From Capniomyces stellatus (Eukaryota; Kickxellomycota; Harpellomycetes; Harpellales; Legeriomycetaceae), in contig LUVW01000019.1 in assembly GCA_001661515.1 (NCBI GenBank), forward strand, positions 390,266 through 454,265: 64,000 nt of DNA, written 5' to 3'. The translations under genes were made by a program, and so were the position numbers. The notes under the pieces were generated by a model. It was not told where the DNA came from. It made no database searches and saw only the letters and a list, made by a program, of their open reading frames with translations. Within the stretch, counting starts at the first letter, position 1. Every line of letters starts with the position of its first letter. Below, in pieces: positions 34,353 through 45,099 of the stretch.

Positions 34353-35873
34353 CTAAGCAAGAGCACCCATGGGGTCCCATGGAGGGAGAACCACGGGGTC
34401 CATGCTCAAGAGATCCAAGAGGTCTTTAGGGACATCTTCAAAGTCAAGGACAATCTGGTAAACAAACTCATTGAACCAATCGTTTGTCATGGTCAAGAAC
34501 CCTTTGTTGCCGCTATCCTCGCCCCAAGAGTTTTCAACTTTCCAGCGACTAACGCCTCTGCACTTTTTGCTAGGGTCGCTGTTGTCGATCTGGAGACCAG
34601 TAAACACCATTGCGTGTGTCATGAGACTTTCGCCGTACACCAACCTTTCGGCCTTGTCGAAGCTGGAATACAATCCGTCTATCCCAAAACCAGCTTTGTA
34701 GTCAATCACACTTGGGTCCAAAACAGCATTGGTCTTTGACATGAATTTGCCAACATCGCAACCAAACCAGACTGGCTTGTCTTTGGAGGCTATGGCCTGA
34801 GCAGCCAAACACTTGACTCTGTTGATAGGGATGTTGATGTATCGGACCTGGGAGCTTGACCCTACCACGTTACCCAAATACTTTACCGTATACACCTTGT
34901 TGTACTCGTTTCTTGGGTCGTTGATCAGCGAAATCGTGTTCTTTAGTCCGTTAGGGAAGTGCGAGTGATAGAACCCTAGCGGTGTTTGGTTAATCACTTC
35001 TACATACTCTTTATCCTTGTTGTAAAAGTTCCAGTTAAAGCTGGTAGGTGGTGTGCCAAGAGAAACACACAGGATTCTATAAATTTCGTCCATGCACTTC
35101 TTCTTGTACTCTTTAATCACTCTATGTTTTTTCTCTTCGTCCCCCTTATTCTGCCCAGAAAGCTGCCTAATTTCCTTGCCAAACATTCTTAGTCTGCAGG
35201 TTATCAACGTGTCCATTTGGCGACTGCTTGTTGAGTGGAATGTGTCTGGGTAGGCCTGGATAGGTACCACTCCGTACTTTTCCACTAATCCTACAAACAT
35301 ATCCCATTGGCCACCGTCGCCAATAGGGTCTTTTAACAGGTGCTGAACCACTCTGCCCTCAAGATCCTCATCAGCCGTTTCCTCCATCAGCTTTAAATAC
35401 CAGTTACTTTTCTCCATCTTGTCGTAGAAAAATAGGAATGTTTGTGATAACTCTACGCTCTCAACTTTGTATTTTTTCATCAACTGGAGTCTCAACACGT
35501 TTAGCCCAGCAAATAGCCAGCAACGTCCACTAGACTTTTGGTTGGTTATTTTGCCCTCCAAACTCACCTTTTTGTTGAAAACGCTGGTGTTATCCAAGTA
35601 CACCTCGCGGTTCTCCAACCCACTAACATAAGACTCCTTTGACAAAGTATGCATTGCTAGAACATTCTTTCCATCCTTTTTAAAGTTCTCTCTATACTCT
35701 TCAAGCTCCTCGTATTGAATCCCCCCCTCGCAACTCATCTCGCCTGAAAGTCCCCCTTCCCTGCTTTCCTTCTGGATCTTAACATTTGCCATTCCCTGTC
35801 TAGCCTTCTCGACTCCGCTTGAAGAACCACTTTCAGCTCTTTTTGTTTCGATTTTTTTAACAAGAACTACCAT
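34353..35873 (-). CDS. BLH1: Bleomycin hydrolase (Gal6/Lap3/BLMH), peptidase C1B
   Basis: This is a papain-like cysteine aminopeptidase that assembles as a hollow hexamer in the cytosol. It also inactivates bleomycin and homocysteine thiolactone. The gene is one exon of 506 codons. The catalytic Cys118 is in NQKSSGRCWLFAGLN. The catalytic His420 is in LMTHAMVFTGL. The catalytic Asn448 is in KVENSWGEDSG. The oxyanion Gln is in NQKSSG. Other family blocks are GDGGQWDMF, TPPTSFNWNFYNK and VWFGCDVGKF. The first 50 or so residues are a poorly conserved, Ser/Lys-rich extension; a later start is possible. The protein ends WDPMGALA, with no residue after the terminal Ala, which matters because the C-terminal arm lies in the active-site cleft in this family. 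Confidence 0.95.
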   Translation of the reverse strand: MVVLVKKIETKRAESGSSSGVEKARQGMANVKIQKESREGGLSGEMSCEGGIQYEELEEYRENFKKDGKNVLAMHTLSKESYVSGLENREVYLDNTSVFNKKVSLEGKITNQKSSGRCWLFAGLNVLRLQLMKKYKVESVELSQTFLFFYDKMEKSNWYLKLMEETADEDLEGRVVQHLLKDPIGDGGQWDMFVGLVEKYGVVPIQAYPDTFHSTSSRQMDTLITCRLRMFGKEIRQLSGQNKGDEEKKHRVIKEYKKKCMDEIYRILCVSLGTPPTSFNWNFYNKDKEYVEVINQTPLGFYHSHFPNGLKNTISLINDPRNEYNKVYTVKYLGNVVGSSSQVRYINIPINRVKCLAAQAIASKDKPVWFGCDVGKFMSKTNAVLDPSVIDYKAGFGIDGLYSSFDKAERLVYGESLMTHAMVFTGLQIDNSDPSKKCRGVSRWKVENSWGEDSGNKGFLTMTNDWFNEFVYQIVLDFEDVPKDLLDLLSMDPVVLPPWDPMGALA

Positions 35874-38800
35874 ACTTTCTTTCTTCTTACTTTTTCTTTT
35901 TCCTCCTTGTTTTATTATTTTTTTTTAATTGAAATCTACTTGTTTTATTTTATCCAAAGAATAAACGCTACTCTCGAGTGTTTAATATTCTAATATTGTT
36001 ATTGTTATTACTATTGTTAGTCAAATAAATCACAAAGTTCGACTAAATTTGTTACGGCGGGGTTTACTTTGATTTAATAAACTCTGAAGCTATATATATT
36101 TATATTATTGTATACTATTTTACAAACTTTTTTTTTTTTTACTTTTTTGTAACTTTAGACCAAAAGTGAGTAAGCAAAGTCGGACTATTGTTCTGCTTTT
36201 CAAGGTTTAAACATGAAACTTAAATAATAACCTTAACACAAAATCCATGTATTTTATTTTCTCCAACTATCTATAAATAGTGGACTTTTATTTACTATAG
36301 CAGTAGGTTTTTTTTTTCACTGAAATAAAGCAGTCGGTTTTATTCCATAGTTCTACTGCTTGTTTTATATTCTGACTCACTAAGCTTACCATTAAATACA
36401 TTGTTTATTTTTTGACTTAATTACTATTCAAATTTAGCTCATCTAATTCGTTTAGTAATTTAAATTAAGCAGAAAGCTTCTTTCTCCATTGTTTATCACC
36501 TATTATGCTCCTATAAATAAACGCTATTGTTACCTTTTTTTTCCGCTTAATATCCTTTATTATGCTAAAATCAATGGTCTATCTACCCTTTTCATACTGA
36601 TCATTCGTGATTCGTAACTTTATGCATTCCCCGAACAACCCCCAGTGTCCTGCTATCAAGTACTGTACTGCCAATTAGTCGACAACCTACCCACTTTGGT
36701 ATATGTTTTCATTGTGTTTTTTTTTACTAACCCGAAATTAAATTAACATTAATATTTTGCTCCTTTGATGCAAGTAACCAACATCTCCAACCTGACTCCT
36801 CCATGTTAAATGCACGTCAGCCCGAGAAACACTTACGGCTTTAGTTTATCTTGGTATGAGCCGCCCCTTGTAACATAATTTAAAGATACGACCACAATCA
36901 CTGTAGTTATACTAAATTTACAACCTCGGCTATAACTTCTCAATATCTGACCATAATATCGTATTCTGACATATACAGTTTGATTTATTCGTGATTTATT
37001 CGCTCTGGATCAATTAAGTGCTTAATTTCTGAGACGAACATTATTGCGTAATATCCAATAAGCATCCCGCGCGTTTGTTGGTTTTGATATAATAATACAA
37101 GGCTGATACGGTGGTATTCACAAGTAAAGATAAGTAATACTCAAAAAAAAGCCCCACTAGCTGCATTATAAAAATATAACGACAGAATATTCTGGAAAAC
37201 ACAATTCAGCTCGCTTTTTTTATTACGCTCAATTCATCTTTTTATGTCGTAGTAAACCCATTCCATTTGCTTTTACCGTGCTCAATCCATCCCATTTTTA
37301 AACTTATAAAAACTAACATAACACCATTAGTCTTTTTTGTAACTCATTACAAATACCATAAAATTAAGGACATAAAAAAAGTGATATTTTTAGGAACTTT
37401 TTTTTAAAGAACTTTACATCAATTATCAAACAATCCATAAAAGCTGGGAAGCTCACATGCTAATAAGTAAAAGATAGCTTGGTGGTGTTGCTTCTTCAAG
37501 TAGATGGTTGGCTTTAGATTAATACCGTGTTTTGTAAACTCTTCATGTTTATATTCATAAGTTTGCTATAGAAAAAACTTTTTTTTATAAGCTTGTCAAC
37601 TAAATTTGAAGTTTATTACATATTCACCATATTTGGCCGAAGCAGTGTCATCAAAGGTATTAAAGCTTTCTACAGAGCATTTCCCGAATTATTAAGCAGA
37701 AGTTTCAATTAACCCAAATCAAATAAAACGGGATTTAATAGGTAGCCAAAACTAAATAATGTTGGAATTGAGTTATACATTATTAACCAACTTGGTATTC
37801 TATTTAACAAACAATTCAACTTAATTAATTGCTCTTGTTAATTGCTCTTGCCAATTACTCAGTTCCGTTCATCTAATGTTGTAAATGTATATATATGTAT
37901 AAATGTCATTTTTTGACATATTGTTGCTAAGGAACATTTCTAAAAGAAAATCAATCGATAGGGATATGGCTCCAACGCAAAAATATAGCTATGCTCTCTT
38001 GCTAAATATACACGCAGGCTATTCTTAGTCGTGCTGCCAGGAAAAACCCATCAACACGGTGTGTAACTCACGATATGTAGTTGTTGGTTTATCTAGTAGA
38101 CTCCCGACGCTATTTAAACCTCGCTGATTACAAACTTATTTTGGATTTGCCAGTTGATTTCCTTACCACGGCTTTTGTTTCAAATAGCATATTTTATTTG
38201 CCAATGAACAAAAAACACCAAGCCAAATTAGCTTATTCGTGACAAAAGCAGTTCTCTAAGTTAACTCTAAACAAAAATATATTAAAAAAAGAATATGATT
38301 CCATTTTACCTAATTGCGTATAATAATATGGCGCTTGAAGCCTAATAAGGTTTTGTAGCTACCAGGCAGCAATTATTTCATGTGGCAAATGTTTTAAAAT
38401 ACTGGATTTTACCAAGTACATTATGTAAAAATGCAAAATAAGCTAATCGTTATGTAATACTTCTTAAAAAAAATCTCTTCCTTCAAACCAGAGGATATAA
38501 ATAACTAGTTTGATCCGCAACAGAAGTTATGTAGAATATCAAGCAGAAAGACGGCCAGTATGTTAGCAACTGTTCCATCTGCTGAATGAATAGAAAATGA
38601 TTAGCTTACTATACAAAGAACACTAAAAGCATTGATAATGGACCCATAGTATAAATATCTAATTGCAGAACAACGTGGTCTACATATATATATATATATA
38701 TATCAATAAAGTAAATACTTTAATCCAATTTCCTTTACTTCATTTACGTACTTTTATATATGTTATTTATCTCCAATTTCAGTGTTAAAGCTTTAAATTA

Positions 38801-38899
38801 TACACGCAGTTTGAAAGGATAATATAAGCTGATATAGAAACGCGCAGTACTTACCAGCACACAGTATTCAGCAACATCCAACATAGACAAAGAAAAAAA
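35874..38899. other. Long gene-poor interval (about 3 kb)
   Basis: The stretch is strongly A+T-rich throughout, with T tracts near 36128-36146 and 36309-36318 and an (AT)n run at 38684-38702. No coding exon, tRNA or other structured RNA could be supported. The ends should hold the divergent promoters of BLH1 and the secreted-protein gene. Confidence 0.5.
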
Positions 38900-39835
38900 A
38901 TGAATTTATACAGCATTCTGTTCACTTTGACATTGCTAGCGCAAACAAGCGGTCTTGCATTGGTAAACAACAACCAAGCTTCACACGAAAAAGATGAACT
39001 TACTATTTTGAAAAACCCAGAAAACATTGGTAGTCTCAGCAGTAATAGTCACGCTTTGAAAGCAAATAAAACAAACTTGGTCCAAGACGACAAATCTATC
39101 AGCTTTGCTGACCCGGGAAAGAACTCGACAGCTAAAAAAGAATCGGCACAAAAGGATCAAAGCAAAGGCCAAGATATGGTCCGACCAGGAGTTGAAGATG
39201 GTCTTTTATCAGACAAAGCTTCTCAAGTAGAAAAGCTCAACTTGAAGTCAAATTCGGGTAGTCTAATTGGTAGACTAAAAAAAAAAAAACCAAATATCAT
39301 CAAAAGCTTTGCATCTAAATCAACTTTGTCAAGAAAGCCAACATCAACTTTACCAAGAAAGTTAACACCAACACCAACACCAACATCTAGCTTGTCATCC
39401 AAAAAGAAGAAGGTAGAAATAGGGGTAACACTCACCTCAGACAAAGGAGAAATGAGCTATTTTGATCAAAACAGGCTCAAAAAGATATGCATAGGGAGTA
39501 CAAATATTACAGGATACGAAAGTTCGTATATCCAGGGCACACTTATAAACATTTGCAGAGGAACAGATTGTAACTTGGACTTTTACTTTGGTAGAGCCAA
39601 TAAATATGGTGTTAGAGCCAGACTTCACTGTGGGCTATGTCCATCAGTTAAAGATATGTACACTTGCATGGTGAGCTTAAAGGATGCATTGGTCGATAAT
39701 CGGTGCGAGAAGCCTAAGAGCAACCACAACTGCCACGCATTATTGGACTGGGTGCCTTATGATTCAAACGTTATGGGGATGAGTCAGTTTACAAAGATAG
39801 TCACTTCCAAAGAATTTTCTTTTATCAACCAATAG
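38900..39835 (+). CDS. Secreted Lys/Ser-rich protein with a C-terminal eight-cysteine domain
   Basis: I do not recognise the family. The gene is a single exon of 311 codons. Residues 1-20 form a clear signal peptide (MNLYSILFTLTLLAQTSGLA), and no later membrane helix is present. Residues about 25-185 are low-complexity, Lys/Ser/Thr/Asn-rich, with short repeats such as TLSRKPTSTLPRKL and the run TPTPTPTSS, and a basic patch (RLKKKKPN). Residues about 195-280 form a compact domain with eight Cys (KIC, NIC, TDC, HCGLC, YTC, RC, NC). Eight is an even number, as expected for disulfides, and Cys 197 to 278 bracket the domain. It could be a cell-wall, spore or host-interaction protein. Only secretion and the disulfide domain are supported. 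Confidence 0.75.
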   Translation: MNLYSILFTLTLLAQTSGLALVNNNQASHEKDELTILKNPENIGSLSSNSHALKANKTNLVQDDKSISFADPGKNSTAKKESAQKDQSKGQDMVRPGVEDGLLSDKASQVEKLNLKSNSGSLIGRLKKKKPNIIKSFASKSTLSRKPTSTLPRKLTPTPTPTSSLSSKKKKVEIGVTLTSDKGEMSYFDQNRLKKICIGSTNITGYESSYIQGTLINICRGTDCNLDFYFGRANKYGVRARLHCGLCPSVKDMYTCMVSLKDALVDNRCEKPKSNHNCHALLDWVPYDSNVMGMSQFTKIVTSKEFSFINQ

Positions 39836-40917
39836 TTAACTAACATGGCTGCTTTGACTTTTTTTTGGCTGTTTTGGCTGTTTTTATTGAAATTTTGCTA
39901 GAGCATTGCATTATTTTTAGGCCTTCACTACACTTAATAAGTGATATTTATGTATATAGTTTGTTACTTTTAACAATAGTCCGCACGCTCTAATGACATT
40001 TAGTTGAGGTTATAGACAAAAGTGTGCTTTTAAGTAAAAACCAAGTATACTGTAACTGATTTCAATAAAAAAGGTATATAATATATACACACGTATAACG
40101 ACTGGCTTTGTAATAAAATTTTGAATATAATCTGACAGCTTTCTTACCAAGTAAGCTTTTGGGCAAGCTTTCTGCGCCAAAATCAATCTCTTTCACAGAA
40201 AAAAAAACACTATCAACTAAAGAGTACTTGGCTTTGAACATTGCTAAAAAACACCCCTCACTTTTAGTCTGTCCGCACTATTAAACCGCATAAATCAACC
40301 AGTTAGTCTGACCGCAAATTATTTGTAGTTTAAATGTATGAATAAATATTTCATTAAAAAAAATATATATATATGAATAAATGATCGCAGGATATGTAGG
40401 TCTTGTGTTCCAACCAAGATCAGCGAATATCGCTTTAAAGCATAGAAGCAAATATAAATAGATATAATAGCCGGGCACACTTTTTAAAAGGGCATTTGAT
40501 AAAGTAGCCAGAGTTATTTCCTAAGCAGAGCGTGCTAATTGACAACTTAATCATGCTATCAGCAAGCTCAGCATGTACTATAATACAAAGCTGTATATAT
40601 GGCAAATAGCAAGCTCTAAACACAGCATGGTGTGCCAAAATATCCACAAAAAAGGGTCCAGAAGCGGACCTGTACCATTCATAAACTAATCATATACATT
40701 TTTATGTCAGTATTTATAAATTATCCAGGGTGAGCAGAATAGGCTAACCTAGCTCAGAGTAGATGTATACTTTAATTGTGACTTATCTAAAGATACTCTA
40801 TTGAAACTATTTACTCTTATTTTTTTAAAAAAATAAAGAAAGTATGTAAGACTATACTATATTTAACTAAACTATACTAAACGATAATACTAATTTATGC
40901 TCGGATCATTTCAGCTT
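39836..40917. other. Intergenic, convergent 3' ends of the secreted-protein gene and NIP7
   Basis: No gene is recognised. A short perfect hairpin (GGTCC, 6-nt loop, GGACC) at about 40657-40672 was noted but is too small to name. Confidence 0.5.
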
Positions 40918-41926
40918 TTAAAACAACGTATCTTCGTCTCTAAGATACTCTCCAACATCAGATTGATGGTATACGACTATGGCAGTGGGGTCTAGCTTTC
41001 TAGTGTCAATGGTTGATTTTGCAGTAACTCCAAATCCCTAAAATCACAAATATAGTTGGTTGTAGTTTTTCTGTTTAAAGTAATGGCAAAGTAATAAAAT
41101 GGTAGACAAGTTCTTACCAAAGGTACATCGTCCGAAGTCATAACAACAATACCCTGATGCTCAGGTGTGTCCTCAGAAAGCTTGTTAATGTGAGCTTTTA
41201 AAACGTGATTTCCGTAAAGATAAGGCATAACTCCGTTGGATTTAACCCAGATCTTGTACTATTTTTACATCAACAAATTAGTGAGAAAGGTGCAGTTTTA
41301 AACTATTTGATACTGAAATCGTTATATATACAACAGAATATAACACTTTAAAAAAGATTTAATACAGTAAAATGTAATGTAGCATGACATACCTTGGAGT
41401 ATTGGGCAATGAATTGCAAGCTAGTAATGTGGAGTCTGAACTTTCCTGATTTTGTGAATTTTCCAAAACACACTCCCAAAGACATCAAGTTGTTGCGGCC
41501 AATACTAACAGCAACTCTCATTATATCGTCTCTATTTGTAAGTTTTCAAATCAATTGGATGAGAATTAGGTCTTGAAAATTGCATTTACGTATATATACA
41601 TTTATTTACACTTATACATTAGCAATTCCATACCTGACATAGTAGACTTTGTCTTTATGAAGTCTGAAACAGTATAAGCCGTCAGGTCTGTCGATCAACA
41701 AAGATATGTTTTTTCCTATGCTAAAGATTTGAGTACAAATTTCGAGTTAGATTCAGAAGAAAGTCGGATTAACTAAAGCAGATCCTCGGTCCAAACATTT
41801 CGATTTTATGTCGAGTTCTTTTGCCAATTTCTTTGAATATATATATGTGTGTTTAAAAAAGTGTACATACTATTTGGATAGCTTTTCAAAGAATGTCTTT
41901 GTTTCTTCATCTGTTAAAGGCCGCAT
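40918..41926 (-). CDS. NIP7: NIP7, 60S ribosomal subunit biogenesis factor
   Basis: NIP7 is a nucleolar PUA-domain protein needed for 27S pre-rRNA processing and 60S assembly. Five minus-strand exons join in phase to 180 residues, exactly the length of the human and yeast proteins: 41926-41871, 41720-41634, 41531-41393, 41258-41118 and 41037-40918. Conserved blocks are [117 protein letters not shown] and the ending DEDTLF. The second half is the RNA-binding PUA domain. Every exon of this small gene has consensus or near-consensus splice sites. It is transcribed away from RPL28. Confidence 0.96.
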
Positions 41927-43004
41927 TTCTGTATGTTTTTTTGATATACTATATATTGATTAGAACGTTTGATGTAATTCTCGTTGTAGCTTGGTTTTCG
42001 TTTGAGGTTAGCTTTTTATTCAGATATAGCCCAATTCCAAGAACAAATTACCTATTTCGAATCAAAAGTTTATTTTTTTTAATTTTTTTATAAAAAAAAA
42101 AGTTTTGTGAACCAAAGTAAAAATACTAAATGGAAAAAAAAGAAAATTTTTTAAATAGTAAATGAGCTAATATTTTTTTTCTTGTGCTTTTTGTTTATAC
42201 AAAAGTGATCCAGACATTTAACTGGGCTTAACAGAGTGGTAATATCAGACACAAGTCCAAGATGGTTAATTCACTTAAGTGAAATTAGTGGTTGTATCAA
42301 AAAAACAACGTAGTTAGCCTGGTTTATAGCTGAAGTTAGTCGAGTTTCAACTTAGCCAGACATATATATATATATGTGTGTATGTAGCATTGATTGCGCC
42401 TGTAGTGAAAATGTTAAGCGTAATCCATCCCTTTTACGTCGCCACCTATAGTTTAATAAGTTTCTTGGTAAACTAATTATAAGCAGAAATTAAGGCCGCT
42501 TTATGGTCATAATTTGCTACAGTAGCAAAGTACGTATAATTAGCTCTTTGAATTTAGCAACATAGCAAGGCTTTCAAAACCCGGTCCATCTCAGCCCCAA
42601 GTCAATTAAATCAAAGCAAAAAACTGTACTATAAATCCTACGTTTAAAAATAAAAAAAATAGCCAAACTTTAAACTCTACAGATTGGTTAGTTAAGATTC
42701 ATATTTTTTTTCTTTGTTGATATAGTCAGGATTCATAGTTTTTCTTGATTTAGGCTTAACTAACCAATTCCATCCAATAGAGGCTTTGTATTAATTTAGC
42801 ATAGTTTAAAGGATGGAAGAAGAAAAAAAAATTCTAATCCAAACTAAAGTAAATTTTTAAATAATTTTTTCAGCCAATATTCAAATAATGACAATTAAAG
42901 ATAAAATAAAATAATTTTGTTGAAAATTAAAGCAGATAGAAAACAGAAAACTTGCTGCTAGATTGATATATCCCTTTCTAAATCAATAATAAGAGGAATC
43001 AAAG
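41927..43004. other. Divergent upstream region shared by NIP7 and RPL28
   Basis: About 1.1 kb separates the two start codons. It contains A/T tracts (42069-42102, 42171-42180) and an (AT)n run at 42362-42375. No further gene is seen. Promoter elements for a ribosomal-protein gene should lie in the right part. Confidence 0.5.
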
Positions 43005-43875
43005 ATGGTAAGTAACTACATAGATTTGCGATGACGCTTAACTGAGTCTGTATTAAGGATGGAACACTGAGAGTTGTACCTTTGCGGAGAACTGAAAGAT
43101 CAAGTCGACTTGCACACATCGAATCCGTTTAAATCAGACTCAAATACCCAAAGCTTGACCAGTAATTCTAGCTTACTAACAATACCATTTTTTTGATGCG
43201 ACTTTAGCCTACCAGATTTAGTCATTCTCGTAAAAAGCGTGGACACGTTTCAGCCGGTCACGGTCGTGTCGGTAAGTAATGTTGATTTGGCTAATGCACA
43301 TAATACGCTGTCTTTTTTTTTAACTGTGGAATCCGTAAACGTTTTGGTAAAGATGCTAATATTTCTATAATAAATTGGTTTAAATAGGTAAGCATCGTAA
43401 GCATCCCGGAGGTCGTGGTATGGCTGGTGGTCTTCACCATCACCGTACTATGATGGATAAATACCATCCAGGTTACTTTGGTAAAGTTGGTATGCGTTAT
43501 TTCCGCAAGACCAGAAACCAATTCTGGTGCCCTGTTGTAAACGTTGAGAAGCTTTGGTCATTGGTTGATGCCGAGACCCGCACCAAGCTCTCCGCCAACG
43601 CCGAACTTGCACCAGTTGTTGATACTTTGCAAGCCGTAAGTTTTTATTAATACTTTATTGTTTGAGCGCTTTCCCAGTAGTTTGATTGACTCTGTTATGC
43701 TAATTAGCTTGATTTAACCTTGCTTTGTTTGTTCTTTGGAAAATAGGGTTACGGAAAGGTCCTTGGTAAAGGTATGTTGCCAAGAAAGCCAATCATTGTA
43801 AAGACCAGATTTGTATCACGTCGTGCTGAAGAAAAAATTAAGAAGGCAGGAGGTGTTGTTGTTTTGTCTACATAA
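43005..43875 (+). CDS. RPL28: 60S ribosomal protein L28 (uL15, mammalian L27a)
   Basis: This is a large-subunit ribosomal protein. Four exons join in phase to 147 residues: 43005-43007 (the ATG alone), 43208-43271, 43388-43635 and 43747-43875. The product begins [20 protein letters not shown] and contains [54 protein letters not shown] and the end AGGVVVLST, all diagnostic for uL15. The first coding exon is only the start codon, an arrangement common in fungal ribosomal-protein genes. Codons are less A+T-biased here (GGT, CGT, AAG), as expected for a highly expressed gene. Confidence 0.97.
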
Positions 43876-45099
43876 ATGATTATTAGCGTTTAACTAGGTT
43901 TAAAATCAATAACATTCTAAAGTTTTTAATTAATAAAATTATTATTACAATCTGTACATCAAGTTCACTAAACACAATTGCTGTTTTGGTGAAGAAGCGG
44001 CATTGCGCTTTCAAGAACTTTTTATTTTCAATTTTGAACAGTTATACATACTGCCCTCTGGTTAATTAAGCTTGGACAGTGAATGAGCTTAAAAGGCCGC
44101 AGTCAAACCAAACCAATTACCACTAAGAAGGGTGGGATACCTTTTGTGTTTGACAAACAGTCAACGAATCTACGCTGACTGTTCAACGAAGAGCTAATCG
44201 CGGTATGCTAACAAGCTGAAAGTTGCAACGTATTACGGCTATTTGGCTATATTCGTCAAGTTTAGAGCTATCCGGCTGTCACGATGCTCTTGGGTTGTCA
44301 GGTCGCGTTGGTTTTTATTAAGCCATAGCCCTCAAGGCTTAATCCACTATACCCAATGCATTATTACATGGGGATTGATCTTGGCTACAATTTTGTTTTG
44401 CGTGTCTTGTTCTATTTTTGGTTATTTAGTCTAATCTACAAAGCCGCTTCACTCAACACCATCGAATTTGACTTGACCACAAAGCGAACAACAAGTCTTC
44501 GATTGACGCATATAACCAAAAGCATGGACTCAGTTCAAGGCTTCTTTAAACGAGCAGCCTTTTGGCCCAGTGTATAAGAGAAGTCATAGAGTATAAACTT
44601 GCTAGCCTAGTTGAAACTTATTTGTCTCTCACTTTACGCATTTATAGGGTTGGGTTTATCATAGATATAATTGGCAAACAGTTACTAAATCCAGTAACTT
44701 GTACTAACCTAACCATGAGCAAATCGCAATGCATTTAATTTGTTGCAAATCTTTTCATCGATTTTTTTTGTTAATTATGCCAAATTACTTTTCCTATTTC
44801 AACTTCAATTTCAGTTTCAATTGTAATTTAATGTTGCTGGTTATATGAAAAAAATAAAGGACTTTTGTTGGTAGTGTATGCTCGGTAAATACATCTAGTT
44901 TATAATAGTTTTAAGAAAAGTGTTATTCAGCAACTACAACATTTTTTGTTTTTATTATTATTGAAATACTAAAACATTTTTGAATTGCAACAGTTTTTAT
45001 GCAATAAGTAGAGATAGCAACAACCATACTAGATGGGGTTAATTGACTTTTATTCAAACGCGTAGAATTTTGTCAAGTAATAGATAGAATAGAATAGAT
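43876..45099. other. Intergenic between RPL28 and the Red1-like gene
   Basis: The stretch between about 44080 and 44580 is less A+T-rich than its surroundings, with a perfect 6-bp inverted repeat (CAGTCA/TGACTG) near 44157-44182. I could not fold it as a tRNA or match it to a known RNA. No protein is recognised. Confidence 0.45.

Noticed and set aside
43008..43207. Possible C/D-box snoRNA in the first RPL28 intron (GCGATGA and two CTGA motifs at 43028-43070)
   Set aside because: The distance from the C-like box to the first CTGA is only 7 nt and the whole unit is about 43 nt, too short for a guide snoRNA. The flanks do not form a clear terminal stem.
44157..44182. Hairpin CAGTCA/TGACTG in the RPL28 to Red1-like spacer as an ncRNA
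   Set aside because: A 6-bp stem with a 14-nt loop is too weak to support an RNA gene on its own.
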